Part shown: one piece after another, positions 24,590 to 33,681 of the stretch
Numbering within the stretch: position 1 is the stretch's first letter
How the letters are laid out: each line of letters opens with the position of its first letter
Assembly (NCBI GenBank): GCA_910577355.1
Contig: CAJTMY010000026.1
Span: 1 to 37,553, forward strand
DNA length: 37,553 nucleotides
Direction of reading: 5' to 3'
Source: an uncultured Muribaculaceae bacterium
GTDB lineage: Bacteria; Bacteroidota; Bacteroidia; Bacteroidales; Muribaculaceae
Program-made: the position numbers and the translations under genes
The notes under the pieces: model-generated
The model's input: only the letters and a program-made list of their open reading frames with translations
What the model was told of the DNA's origin: nothing
Database searches by the model: none

Positions 24590-26253
24590 TTCTTAGCCTT
24601 AAGATATCCAACTTCGCCCTGATACGCGACATCCGGCTCACGCCGGGTTCCGGTCTGAATATAATCACAGGTGAGACCGGCGCCGGCAAATCAATCATAA
24701 TGGGTGCTCTGTCACTTATCCAGGGCAAGCGCGCCGAAAGCCGCAATACCGGACGCCGCGATGAAAAGACCGTGGTCGAAGCAGAATTCTCGCTAAGCGA
24801 CTCACTTGCAGCCGGGATCCGAACCATTCTTTCCGAAAATGGAGTGGAACTTGCCACCGACGCCGACATCACACTACGCCGCGAGATATTGCCGTCGGGA
24901 CGATCGCGCGCATCTGTCAACGGCATCCAGGTACAGCTTGCCGTGCTCGGATCCATCGCCGACTTCCTTATCGACATCCATTCGCAACATAAAAACATGC
25001 TGCTCGGCGATGAAGCCTTCCAGCGCGATACGCTCGACACTCTTGCCGGCAACACTACCCTGTTGGAAGAATACCGGCATACATATGCCGACTATCGCGT
25101 GGCATTGCAACGATTTGCCCGCACACGCGACGAAATAGACTCCACACGCACAGATGCCGACTATCTTGAATATCAGCTGAACGAACTTGCAGGTCTCGAC
25201 CTTGAACCGGGCGAGGAGGAAGAGCTCTTGCAGCAACGCGAACTTCTGGCCAACGCATCGGCTATTAGCGAAAATCTGTCGGATGCGGCAAATGTCCTGT
25301 CATGGAACAATACAAATGCATCCGATATGATGGCGATAGCTCTCGAAGCAATGCGGGAGGCGGCCTCAGTGTCGGACGAATATACCCAGTTGCTTGACCG
25401 CCTCGAGAATCTGAAGACCGAACTCGACGACATATCGGAAACAATCGCCGACAAAGCCCGCGGCATGAGCGATGATCCCCGCGACCTCGACGAAATCGAG
25501 ACCCGGCTCAATCGCATACACAATCTCGAGGCCAAACACCGTGTCGACTCAGTGGAAGCCCTCATCGCCATACGCGACAAGCTGTCGACACGGCTCGAAG
25601 CCCTTAACGACGCACCGCATACGTTGAAACTGCTCGAAAACGAGGCCCGCGCACTCAAACGTCAGGCTCTCGAGAAAGCTACTGCGATATCAGCCCGCCG
25701 CAAGGAAGCCGCATCCACCCTTATCCGCCTGCTAACTGCCAAGGCGCGCCCTCTCGGTATGGACAACCTGAATATGGATATCCGTGTCAGCTCCGGCAAG
25801 CTGAATCCCGACGGCATCGACACAGTGGAATTCCTATTCGCCTTCAACAAAAACCAAGAACCCGCCCCGATCGATTCGCACGCTTCAGGCGGCGAGATAT
25901 CGCGCGTCATGCTTGCCTTGAAATCAATAACGGCGGAGCACCAACAGCTTCCCACCATAATATTCGACGAGATAGACACCGGCGTATCAGGCGACGTAGC
26001 CAACCGCATGGGGACACTGATGGCAGAAATAAGCCGACACATACAAGTACTCACCATCACACACCTTCCCGGAGTGGCCGCATGCGGCGACAGCCATTTC
26101 AAGGTGTTCAAACGCGATGACGAATCATCGACAGCCACATATATAACTCAGCTCGATGACGAAGGACGCCGATCAGAAATAGCGCTTATGCTAAGCGGCA
26201 ATGCCGACGACCCGGCTGCACTCTCCGCTGCAGACTCATTACTAAAACATTGA
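24586..26253 (+). CDS. recN: DNA repair protein RecN
   Basis: RecN is an SMC-like ATPase that acts early in double-strand break repair. The 555 residues have the complete layout: an N-terminal Walker A GETGAGKS (29-36), a central coiled coil (about 155-370), and a C-terminal head with the ABC signature SGGEIS (434-439) and Walker B IIFDEID with D461 and E462. The start ATG overlaps the DUF4835 stop. rlmB follows after six bases. No SOS-type operator is visible, but the inside-operon position would hide one. Confidence 0.97.
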   Translation: MILSLKISNFALIRDIRLTPGSGLNIITGETGAGKSIIMGALSLIQGKRAESRNTGRRDEKTVVEAEFSLSDSLAAGIRTILSENGVELATDADITLRREILPSGRSRASVNGIQVQLAVLGSIADFLIDIHSQHKNMLLGDEAFQRDTLDTLAGNTTLLEEYRHTYADYRVALQRFARTRDEIDSTRTDADYLEYQLNELAGLDLEPGEEEELLQQRELLANASAISENLSDAANVLSWNNTNASDMMAIALEAMREAASVSDEYTQLLDRLENLKTELDDISETIADKARGMSDDPRDLDEIETRLNRIHNLEAKHRVDSVEALIAIRDKLSTRLEALNDAPHTLKLLENEARALKRQALEKATAISARRKEAASTLIRLLTAKARPLGMDNLNMDIRVSSGKLNPDGIDTVEFLFAFNKNQEPAPIDSHASGGEISRVMLALKSITAEHQQLPTIIFDEIDTGVSGDVANRMGTLMAEISRHIQVLTITHLPGVAACGDSHFKVFKRDDESSTATYITQLDDEGRRSEIALMLSGNADDPAALSAADSLLKH

Positions 26254-26259
26254 CACGAC

Positions 26260-27015
26260 ATGGAACCCACCGACTACATATATGGCCTGCGTGCCATCAT
26301 CGAGGCCATACGCGAAGGCCGTTCAATCGATAAACTTTTCATAAAAAAAGACTTGCAGGGCGAACTCGCTTCAGAGCTTTTCGCTCTTATGCGCCAACAC
26401 CGTATTGTAGCCCAGCGAGTCCCGATAGAACGACTCAACCGCATCACACGAAAAAATCATCAGGGAGCCATCGCAATGCTGTCTGCTGTCGAGTATCATA
26501 ACCTCGGCGAACTTGTCACCACACTTTACGACGACGGGATACTGCCCTTCGTTGTTGTTCTTGACGGCATCACAGACGTGCGCAATTTCGGAGCGATAGC
26601 CCGCACAGCCGAATGCTGCGGAGTGAACGGCATTGTCATAGCAGAGCGAGGCAGCGTATCTGTCGGCGCCGACGCCATAAAGACATCGGCCGGCGCGCTT
26701 ATGTCGCTCCCCGTTTGCCGCGAACGCTCATTGACATCTGCCGTGAGATTTCTCAAAGACAGCGGTTTCAATGTTGTCGCCGTAAGCGAAAAAGCCGACA
26801 TCAACTACACCCTCGCCGACTATACCGCCCCCACCGCCCTCGTGATGGGCGCCGAAGATACGGGCATCTCTCCCGAAATCATGCAACTGTGCGATACCCG
26901 CGTATCCATCCCTATGTTCGGACACATAGCATCGCTCAATGTCTCCGTGGCCGCCGGCGTCCTGATGTATGAAGTGGTACGCCAGCGACTTCAGGCCGAC
27001 CTTGAAGTCATATAA
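26260..27015 (+). CDS. rlmB: 23S rRNA 2'-O-methyltransferase, RlmB/TrmH family
   Basis: A SPOUT-fold RNA methyltransferase using S-adenosylmethionine. The 251 residues have the N-terminal substrate-binding domain (about 5-80, YGLRAIIEAIREGR) and three SPOUT motifs: N109 with GAIAR (111-115), LVMGAEDTGIS (194-204), and IPMFGHIASLNVSVAAGV (217-234). This domain set fits RlmB, which methylates G2251 of 23S rRNA, but other TrmH-family targets are possible. It starts six bases after recN and ends the dnaN-to-rlmB run. The 92 bases after it have no clear terminator. Confidence 0.9.
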   Translation: MEPTDYIYGLRAIIEAIREGRSIDKLFIKKDLQGELASELFALMRQHRIVAQRVPIERLNRITRKNHQGAIAMLSAVEYHNLGELVTTLYDDGILPFVVVLDGITDVRNFGAIARTAECCGVNGIVIAERGSVSVGADAIKTSAGALMSLPVCRERSLTSAVRFLKDSGFNVVAVSEKADINYTLADYTAPTALVMGAEDTGISPEIMQLCDTRVSIPMFGHIASLNVSVAAGVLMYEVVRQRLQADLEVI

Positions 27016-27107
27016 CACCCATCAACAAATTCCAACTGTGGCGATGAACTTTTTATCGTCCGACAGTGTACAGATATTCAGTGATATCTTATTAAAATCA
27101 TCCTTAA

Positions 27108-28604
27108 ATGCGACGATTCAGCTCCTTTCTGTGGCTTTTTGCCCTTTGGATTCCTATTTGCCTCAGAGCCGCAGACGGCGGTTCCGACACCGCCGTCTCC
27201 CGCGACAGCATATATCATTACAACATAGAGATAAACGGTGCCCTTGCCAAGGGACAACATACCCCATTTTGGCTCGTCAACAACCGGTTCGGACTTTCAT
27301 CAATAAAAAAAGCCAACGGATACCTGCGCGCAGGCTTCTTTCGCGAAGATAACCGTAAGAAACGCTTCGATTACAGTTTCGGCGCAGATCTTGCCGTAGC
27401 GACCGGCTATACATCGACATTCATCATACAGCAGCTCTATGGCGACGTGCGCTACCGCAGTCTCAATCTTACGGTAGGCAGCCGCGAGACAAGATCACAG
27501 ATAGTAAACCCCGAGTTAAGTTCAGGAGATCTTCTTTTTTCGGGCAACGCACGTCCTATTCCCCAGATACGGCTGGCAATGGATCAATATACAATCGTAC
27601 CGTGGACCGACAGATGGCTCGCCGTACGCGGATATATATCCATGGGGGCATTCACAGACGATAATTTTCAGAAGACATTCACACAAGGGCTTAAAAAACG
27701 CACCAAACATGTCCTCTTTCACTCCAAGGGCGGATTTCTTCGCATCGGAGACCGGGACAGATTTCCGCTCACAGTCGAAGGTGGCCTCGAGATGGCCGCT
27801 CAATGGGGCGGTACCGTAATATATCCCGACGGACACACCATCAAAATGCCGCATTCGCTCAAAGACGCCATCAAGATCATCATCCCCGCCGGATCAGACA
27901 GCAACAATCCCGAACTAATCGGAGAAGTGACCAACGTGCTCGGAAACCACACAGGCCAGTGGTGTGCAGCCGTCGACTGGCATGACAAGGCGCAGCCATG
28001 GGGGATACGGGCATATTTCGAGCATTACTTCGAAGACCACTCCATGATGTTCTTCGACTTCAAATGGCGCGACATGCTGCTCGGATTCGAAATCGACCTC
28101 CCCAAAAACCGTTTTGTAAGCACAATCGTCTACGAATATCTTTATACCAAGGATCAATCCGGCGCGGTATATTGGGATCACACACCTGAAATCCCCGAGC
28201 AGGTAAGCGGCCGCGACGATTACTACAACCACTCCCTTTATACCGGATGGCAACACTGGGGCATGGGAATTGGAAATCCGCTGGTGATTTCACCAATATA
28301 CAATACCGACGGCTCTCTTGCCTTCAAGGACAACCGTATAGTCGCCCACCATATCGGATGGAAAGGGAATCCGTTTCCGGATATCGACTACCGCATCCTT
28401 ATCTCGTACAGCCGCTCATGGGGCACCTACAGCTGGCCCGGCGCATCTGTGAAAAGAAATTACAACGGCTTGCTCGAAGTGACATGGCGCCCACGCAAAC
28501 TCAACGGATGGGCGGGCCGGATCGGTATAGGCGGCGATGCAGGCTCCCTGCTCGGCAGAAGCGTCGGTGCCATGATTACAATTTCAAAAACCGGATGGCT
28601 ATGA
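27108..28604 (+). CDS. Wzi-family capsule assembly/outer membrane protein
   Basis: A 498-residue protein with a signal peptide (about 1-21). The remainder is rich in alternating hydrophobic and aromatic residues expected for an outer membrane beta-barrel, with no cysteines in a lipobox. The order of blocks (NGALAKGQHTPFWLVNNRFGLSS near the start, KKANGYLRAG, the GYTSTFIIQQLYGDVRYRSL segment) resembles what Bacteroidota genomes label capsule assembly Wzi family protein. E. coli Wzi binds capsule at the surface, but no capsule genes are adjacent. The stop overlaps the next start as ATGA. Confidence 0.7.
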   Translation: MRRFSSFLWLFALWIPICLRAADGGSDTAVSRDSIYHYNIEINGALAKGQHTPFWLVNNRFGLSSIKKANGYLRAGFFREDNRKKRFDYSFGADLAVATGYTSTFIIQQLYGDVRYRSLNLTVGSRETRSQIVNPELSSGDLLFSGNARPIPQIRLAMDQYTIVPWTDRWLAVRGYISMGAFTDDNFQKTFTQGLKKRTKHVLFHSKGGFLRIGDRDRFPLTVEGGLEMAAQWGGTVIYPDGHTIKMPHSLKDAIKIIIPAGSDSNNPELIGEVTNVLGNHTGQWCAAVDWHDKAQPWGIRAYFEHYFEDHSMMFFDFKWRDMLLGFEIDLPKNRFVSTIVYEYLYTKDQSGAVYWDHTPEIPEQVSGRDDYYNHSLYTGWQHWGMGIGNPLVISPIYNTDGSLAFKDNRIVAHHIGWKGNPFPDIDYRILISYSRSWGTYSWPGASVKRNYNGLLEVTWRPRKLNGWAGRIGIGGDAGSLLGRSVGAMITISKTGWL

Positions 28605-29026
28605 AAAAGACAATATTCAACCTCCTGCTCATATCAATCATCGCGATGATGGCCACCTCCTGCCGCAAAGTCTCGCACAACGGCGATCTCGACGGCCAAT
28701 GGCAGATGCAGAGCATCACGTTCGACGACGGCACAAACCTGTCAGGACGCGGCATATATTACAGTTTCATGCTCCACACCGCACAACTGCGGTCGACATC
28801 AGGAGGCACACGCACCGGCAACATGGTCTACGACAAAGACAAAAGCATATTCATAGAATTTCCGACGAACACCGCCCGGCAGTTCGACAACTTCGGACTG
28901 TGCTCTGAAGACTTCACCACCGCCGAAAAAGGTGTGAGCATCAAATTCACCATCCGCCACATAACAAGAGAGGAGATGACTCTTGCCACCCCCTCCGGAC
29001 GTATTCTGAGTTTTCGCAAATTTTAG
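28601..29026 (+). CDS. Small lipocalin-like lipoprotein
   Basis: A 141-residue lipoprotein beginning at the ATG at 28601, which overlaps the Wzi-like stop; an ATG two codons upstream is in frame. The lipobox ATSC puts the lipidated cysteine at residue 21. The mature part begins with a GDLDGQWQM segment and continues as alternating strands, consistent with a small beta-barrel of the lipocalin-like type common in Bacteroidales. The fold is inferred. Coupling with the upstream gene suggests a partner role at the outer membrane. Its stop overlaps the stop of the convergent aminotransferase. Confidence 0.65.
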   Translation: MKKTIFNLLLISIIAMMATSCRKVSHNGDLDGQWQMQSITFDDGTNLSGRGIYYSFMLHTAQLRSTSGGTRTGNMVYDKDKSIFIEFPTNTARQFDNFGLCSEDFTTAEKGVSIKFTIRHITREEMTLATPSGRILSFRKF

Positions 29027-30228
29027 CAGACGGTCTTACGCCCCGGGTAAACCTCAAGAGCGTGGCGAAGCACATCCATTGCTTTGCCGAGATCTTCCTT
29101 GTTCAGCACATATGCCACACGCACTTCATCCTTACCCATGCCCGGCGTGGTATAGAATCCCGATGCAGGAGCCATGAATATCGTCTGTCCTTCATACTCG
29201 AAATCGCTCAGACACCACCGGCAGAATCTGTCGGCATCGTCTACCGGCAGACGTACCACCGTATAGAAGGCCCCCATCGGTATGGGCGTGTAACAGCCCG
29301 GAATCTGATTGATCTGATCAATCAGAAATTTGCGGCGCTCAACATACTCGTTATATGTGGCAAGCATATAATCCTTCGGAGTGTCTATCGATGCCTCTGC
29401 CACAAGCTGTCCCAGCAACGGCGGACTCAGACGGGCCTGGCAGAATTTCATGACATTCTTCTTCAGCTCCTTATGTTTGGTGATAAGAGCACCGATTCGT
29501 ATACCACACTCGTTATAACGTTTTGACACGGAATCTATCAGCACCACATTCTCCTCAATGCCCGGAAGATGAAAAGCCGAGATATAAGGCGCACCCGTAT
29601 AGCAGAACTCACGGTATACCTCATCCGAAAACAGGAAAAGATTGTGCTTCTGCACAATATCGCGGATCTTGAGCATCTCGCTCATTGTATACAGATACCC
29701 TGTAGGATTGTTCGGATTGCATATCAGTATACCTTTGGTGCGCGGTGTTATCAGTTCCTCGAATTTCTCTACCGGAGGAAGCCCGAATCCCGTATCGATG
29801 CTCGACGGCACAGGCACAATCCTTGCACCGGCCGATATGGCAAATGCCATGTAATTGGCATATGCCGGCTCCGGCACTATTATCTCGTCACCCGGATCAA
29901 GACAGGCCATGAACGCAAAAAGCACAGCCTCCGACCCTCCGGTCGTGATGATTATATCATCAACGTCTACCTTGATATCAAACCGGCTGTAATATTCCTT
30001 CAGCTTCTTTCTGAGCGACAGCAGACCCTCGGACGGACTATATTCAAGCACCTTGCGGTCAATATGTCTTAGAACCTCGAGAGCCTCGGGAGGCGTGGGG
30101 ACATCCGGCTGTCCGATATTCAATCTATATACTTTAAGACCTTTTTCCACAGCCTTGTTGGCAAGCGGAACCAATCGTCTGATCGGCGAGGCCGGCATTT
30201 CCTCGCCACGTTTTGAAACTTGAGGCAT
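29023..30228 (-). CDS. PLP-dependent class I/II aminotransferase
   Basis: A fold-type I aminotransferase using pyridoxal phosphate. The 401 residues contain NPNNPTG (171-177), the D202-Y205 pair in SDEVYREF, and the PLP lysine K236 in SVSKRYNECGIRIG. The substrate-binding R near the C-terminus is plausible. Substrates could be aspartate, alanine or aromatic amino acids; the sequence does not decide. The gene stands alone on the minus strand, downstream of the initiator tRNA terminator. No TAnnTTTG box is visible in the 65 bases before its start, so its promoter is unclear. Stops of this gene and of the facing lipoprotein overlap. Confidence 0.9.
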   Translation of the reverse strand: MPQVSKRGEEMPASPIRRLVPLANKAVEKGLKVYRLNIGQPDVPTPPEALEVLRHIDRKVLEYSPSEGLLSLRKKLKEYYSRFDIKVDVDDIIITTGGSEAVLFAFMACLDPGDEIIVPEPAYANYMAFAISAGARIVPVPSSIDTGFGLPPVEKFEELITPRTKGILICNPNNPTGYLYTMSEMLKIRDIVQKHNLFLFSDEVYREFCYTGAPYISAFHLPGIEENVVLIDSVSKRYNECGIRIGALITKHKELKKNVMKFCQARLSPPLLGQLVAEASIDTPKDYMLATYNEYVERRKFLIDQINQIPGCYTPIPMGAFYTVVRLPVDDADRFCRWCLSDFEYEGQTIFMAPASGFYTTPGMGKDEVRVAYVLNKEDLGKAMDVLRHALEVYPGRKTVC

Positions 30229-30293
30229 AATATAATCTTTTTTACTTAGAACTCAGCAGCCTTTGCCTTTGTTCGGTACCTTATAATATAATC

Positions 30294-30333
30294 TATAAAA
30301 AAAGCGTTGCGACCGGCATAAGTCGCAACGCTT
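30294..30333 (-). terminator. Terminator of the initiator tRNA gene
   Basis: A perfect 12-pair stem, 30302-30313 with 30322-30333, has an eight-base loop. Read on the minus strand it ends in CGCTTTTTTTATAG. It lies six bases beyond the tRNA 3' end, so the primary transcript is short. Confidence 0.88.
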
Positions 30334-30338
30334 GCTTG

Positions 30339-30410
30339 TGGCGGGAGCAGGATTCGAACCTACGACCTCTGGGTTATGAGCCCAGTGAGCTACCACTGCT
30401 CTATCCCGCG
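30339..30410 (-). tRNA. Initiator tRNA-fMet (CAT)
   Basis: On the minus strand a 72-base cloverleaf forms with anticodon CAT in the loop CTCATAA. Three G:C pairs (GGG/CCC) end the anticodon stem, and the D-stem has A11:U24; both are initiator hallmarks. The first base C1 faces C72 and does not pair, matching the need for an unpaired 1:72 position in initiators (E. coli has C:A). The T-loop is TTCGAAT. The 3' CCA is not encoded, because the sequence continues CAAGC after the discriminator A73. Confidence 0.95.
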
Positions 30411-30424
30411 TTGTTTTACGTGTG

Positions 30425-30455
30425 CAAAGTTACGACTTTCATAAATACCACGCAA
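30425..30455 (-). promoter_or_regulatory. Promoter of the initiator tRNA
   Basis: On the minus strand a TTG (30453-30455) and TAACTTTG (30425-30432, then C) are exactly 20 bases apart. The mature tRNA begins 14 bases after the box. This is one of the cleanest promoters in the window. Confidence 0.8.
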
Positions 30456-30523
30456 GCGATTTAACCTTCATTAACTTTAAACAGCCATATTCCGCCCGTT
30501 TATCAAGTTTTATTACTTCAGTC

Positions 30524-30554
30524 TATGATTTATCGGTAATTCTACCTATCTTTG
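30524..30554 (+). promoter_or_regulatory. Promoter of the PBP1A gene
   Basis: TATCTTTG (30547-30554, then C) is a full -7 match; TATG (30524-30527) is an imperfect -33 at 19 bases. The first ATG (30556) is two bases past the box, so translation should begin at the next in-frame ATG (30589). Confidence 0.6.
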
Positions 30555-30588
30555 CATGTTTAATGTTAATGTTACCGACTACTTGAAT

Positions 30589-32967
30589 ATGGCATCAAAA
30601 CCGACATCCAACCATACATCCCGCACTTCAACCGGGCGCCGCATAGCCAAATGGCTGTGGTGGACATTCGGCATCGGATTCTGCGTGATACTCCTCTTCT
30701 TTATACTTGTATATATAGGAGTCATCGGCTATATGCCTCCCGTAGAGGAGCTGCGCAACCCGCAGGACAAGTTCGCCTCCATAATATATACGGCCGACGG
30801 GCAAGAGATGGGACGATACTTCCGCAACTCCGGCAACCGCGTCTATGCCGACCTCGACGAAATTTCGCCCAACGTTGTCAATGCACTCATCGCCACCGAA
30901 GATGCCCGCTTTTTCAACCACTCGGGTATCGACATGAAAGCCGTGACACGCGCCGTGGTAAAGACTGTGCTTCTCAGGCAGAAAAACGCCGGTGGCGGCT
31001 CCACCATCACACAGCAGTTGGCCAAGCAGCTGTATACCCCACCGAGCGACGGATTCATGTCGCGTGCCGTGCAGAAGCCTATCGAATGGATGATAGCCGT
31101 AAAGCTCGAGCGATTTTACAGCAAGGACGAGATACTCAAGATGTATCTCAACCAGTTTGACTTCCTGTACAATGCTGTCGGTATCAAATCAGCCGCCAAG
31201 GTGTATTTCAACAAGGATGCCAAAGACCTCAACATCGAAGAGGCCGCAGTGCTTGTCGGTATGGTCAAGAATCCGTCCTACTTCAATCCGGTACGTCATC
31301 CCGAGCGCACACGCGACCGACGCAACGTCGTGCTCGACCAGATGTACAAGGCCGACATGATAACACAGGCCGAACTCGATTCACTCAAGAATCTGCCTCT
31401 TGCCCTCGACTTCCACCGGGTAGACCACAAGGAAGGCATGGCGCCATACTTCCGCGAGGAACTCCGCCGCTATCTCACCGCACATAAGCCCGAGCGTGGC
31501 AAGTATCCCTCCTGGGATCAGCAACGCTACGTAGACGATTCTATCGCATGGGCCACAAACCCGCTCTACGGCTGGATCGACAAGAATCCCAAACCCGACG
31601 GCACAAAATACGACATCTACACCGACGGCCTGCGCATATATACCACCATCGACTCGCGCATGCAGACATACGCCGAACAGGCCGTCAACGAGCACATGCG
31701 TTCGTTGCAGGAAAAATTCTTCCGCGAGAAACGTAACTCCGCATCCGCCCCCTATTCGTCCAACCCTGCCGAACTCACCGCTGCCACACGCGAAAAACTT
31801 ATCAAGACTGCTATCCGCCAGAGCGAACGACACCGGATAGCCCGGACAGCAGGTCTCAGCGACGAGGAGATAACCGCACAATTCAACACTCCGACCGAAA
31901 TGGTGGTGTTCAGTTACGACGGCCCCATTGACACTGTAATGACTCCCCGCGATTCCATACTGTACACCAAGAGTTTCCTGCGCACGGGATTCATGTCCAT
32001 GGATCCCAATACCGGCTTTGTCAAGGCATATGTCGGCGGACCCGACTTCCGATTTTTCCAATACGACATGGTGAGCACCGGCCGCCGCCAGATAGGCTCC
32101 ACAATCAAGCCGTTTCTTTACACCTATGCCATGGAATCGGATTTCACGCCATGCGACGAGCTGCTCAACGAGCAGCCCACCTTCTATGACGAGAACGGAC
32201 GCCCTTGGTCGCCGCGCAATGCCGGTCACTCACGAATCGGCGAGATGGTGGACATCCGTTGGGCACTCACCAACTCCAACAACTGGATATCCGCACGCCT
32301 TATGGCACAGCTGTCGCCCGCCGAACTTGTGAAACGCATGCATTCATACGGTATCACCAATCACCTGCCGGCTGTGATGTCGCTATGCCTCGGCCCCTGC
32401 GAGGTATCCGTAAAGGAAATGGTCACTGCATACAGCGCATTCGCAAACCATGGCATGCGCACCGACCCCATGTTCGTCACAGCAATATCGGATGCCAACG
32501 GCAATGTCATCACCGACTTCGCTCCCAACCAGACCGAGGTCATCACCGAGAAAGGCTATTGGCGCATACTGTCCATGCTGCTCAATGTCGTCGACGGAGG
32601 CACCGGCAACCGCCTGCGCCGCGCACCGTTCAACATCACCGCACAGATGGGAGGCAAGACCGGAACCACCAACTTCAATTCCGACGGTTGGTTCATGGGC
32701 TTCACGCCCGACCTTGTATCAGGCGTATGGGTAGGCGGCGACGAGCGCTACATACATTTCAACTCGATGGCCGAAGGCCAGGGCGCATCAATGGCTTTAC
32801 CTATATATGGCAAATACATGAGTGCTGTCTATGCCGATCCTAAGTTGCCATACGATCAATCGAAGCGATTCAACTTCCCTGCCGGCTTAAGCCTGTGCGA
32901 TAAAGAATTCTATGTCGAGGAAGAGCCCGAGGCGGCAGAAGAATCGGTAGAGGGTGTTTTTGACTGA
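30589..32967 (+). CDS. Class A penicillin-binding protein (PBP1A type)
   Basis: A bifunctional peptidoglycan synthase. I start at 30589 (792 residues, MASKPTSNHT) because the ATG 11 codons upstream lies right after the -7 box; both are in frame. One membrane span covers about 28-49. The transglycosylase domain has the catalytic E104 (TEDARFFNH) and the GGSTITQQLAKQL block. The transpeptidase domain has catalytic S504 in STIK, SNN around 563-565 and KTGT (690-693). The C-terminal 30 residues are acidic (EEEPEAAEESVEG). No partner gene is adjacent; a hairpin terminator separates it from convergent ferritin. Confidence 0.95.
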   Translation: MASKPTSNHTSRTSTGRRIAKWLWWTFGIGFCVILLFFILVYIGVIGYMPPVEELRNPQDKFASIIYTADGQEMGRYFRNSGNRVYADLDEISPNVVNALIATEDARFFNHSGIDMKAVTRAVVKTVLLRQKNAGGGSTITQQLAKQLYTPPSDGFMSRAVQKPIEWMIAVKLERFYSKDEILKMYLNQFDFLYNAVGIKSAAKVYFNKDAKDLNIEEAAVLVGMVKNPSYFNPVRHPERTRDRRNVVLDQMYKADMITQAELDSLKNLPLALDFHRVDHKEGMAPYFREELRRYLTAHKPERGKYPSWDQQRYVDDSIAWATNPLYGWIDKNPKPDGTKYDIYTDGLRIYTTIDSRMQTYAEQAVNEHMRSLQEKFFREKRNSASAPYSSNPAELTAATREKLIKTAIRQSERHRIARTAGLSDEEITAQFNTPTEMVVFSYDGPIDTVMTPRDSILYTKSFLRTGFMSMDPNTGFVKAYVGGPDFRFFQYDMVSTGRRQIGSTIKPFLYTYAMESDFTPCDELLNEQPTFYDENGRPWSPRNAGHSRIGEMVDIRWALTNSNNWISARLMAQLSPAELVKRMHSYGITNHLPAVMSLCLGPCEVSVKEMVTAYSAFANHGMRTDPMFVTAISDANGNVITDFAPNQTEVITEKGYWRILSMLLNVVDGGTGNRLRRAPFNITAQMGGKTGTTNFNSDGWFMGFTPDLVSGVWVGGDERYIHFNSMAEGQGASMALPIYGKYMSAVYADPKLPYDQSKRFNFPAGLSLCDKEFYVEEEPEAAEESVEGVFD

Positions 32968-32971
32968 TACA

Positions 32972-33032
32972 TAAATAAATATACGACAGCGGTCGCGTCA
33001 TGATGACGCGACCGCTGTCGTATATTTATTTA
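32972..33032. terminator. Bidirectional hairpin terminator between PBP1A and ferritin
   Basis: The arms 32972-33000 and 33004-33032 are perfect reverse complements over 29 bases with a TGA loop. A/T-rich outer parts give uracil-rich ends in both directions. It fills the space between two convergent genes, whose stops lie five bases before and seven bases after it. Confidence 0.88.
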
Positions 33033-33038
33033 GCCTTA

Positions 33039-33560
33039 TCAGGCTTTGGCTGCGAGAGGAGCGGGCACGTTATAGACACGTGTGGCGAGTTCCTGATCGA
33101 AGGTATAGAGACCCATGCCGTTGTCGCCGATAAGTTTCAGACGATCGATGAGTCCCTGCGCGGTCTCCTCCTCTTCCACCTGCTCCGATACGAACCAGTC
33201 GAGCTTGCCGCGGGTGGCATAATCGTGCTCGGCCTCGGCGAGCGCGTATATATTGTTGATAAGTGCTGTCACCTTCTGCTCGTGGGCGAGAGTAGCCTCG
33301 AATGCGGCAAGAGGGCTTGCCCATTCAGTCTCGACAGCAGCAATGGGTGATAGCATCACACGTCCGCCGCGCGCGATGAGATAATTTATGAAGATCTCGG
33401 CATGAGCCTGCTCTTCCTTGAACTGGATACGGAACCAGTTGGCCACACCGCTGTGTCCCTGGCTCTCGAAGTGCATGGCCATCGACAGATAAAGGTACGC
33501 CGACCAGAATTCGGCATTGATTTGCGCGTTTATAGCGTCTTGAAGTTTAGGACTGATCAT
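33039..33560 (-). CDS. Ferritin
   Basis: A 24-mer iron-storage protein that oxidises Fe(II) and stores the mineral core. The 173 residues align with E. coli FtnA without gaps over the ferroxidase ligands: E17, E50, H53, E94, Q127 and E130 are all at the same positions. That suggests a fully active ferroxidase centre including the third iron site. Its start ATG is at 33560. On the minus strand a TACACTTG sequence (33592-33599) is one mismatch from the -7 consensus, but no -33 is seen. Bacteroidota ferritins often respond to oxygen and redox state; nothing in this sequence shows that. Confidence 0.97.
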   Translation of the reverse strand: MISPKLQDAINAQINAEFWSAYLYLSMAMHFESQGHSGVANWFRIQFKEEQAHAEIFINYLIARGGRVMLSPIAAVETEWASPLAAFEATLAHEQKVTALINNIYALAEAEHDYATRGKLDWFVSEQVEEEETAQGLIDRLKLIGDNGMGLYTFDQELATRVYNVPAPLAAKA

Positions 33561-33629
33561 AATTAATTAAATATGAGTGTTTATGTAGTTTCAAGTGTAT
33601 TATAATATAACGCCCGCGTGGAGCATATT

Positions 33630-33661
33630 ATTGCACGTGGTAAAAAAAATGCGTACCTTTG
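33630..33661 (+). promoter_or_regulatory. Promoter of the kinase-ruvA operon
   Basis: ATTG (33630-33633) and TACCTTTG (33654-33661, then C) lie 20 bases apart. The ATG used for the kinase is 20 bases after the box, which rules out the in-frame start at 33595. Confidence 0.78.
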
Positions 33662-33681
33662 CACTAAAGAAAATACGCCCC

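Noticed and set aside
33595..33681. Longer N-terminus for the BadF/NagK-like kinase
   Set aside because: The extra 29 codons overlap the -33/-7 promoter elements, and homologues as I remember them begin at the MKII segment.
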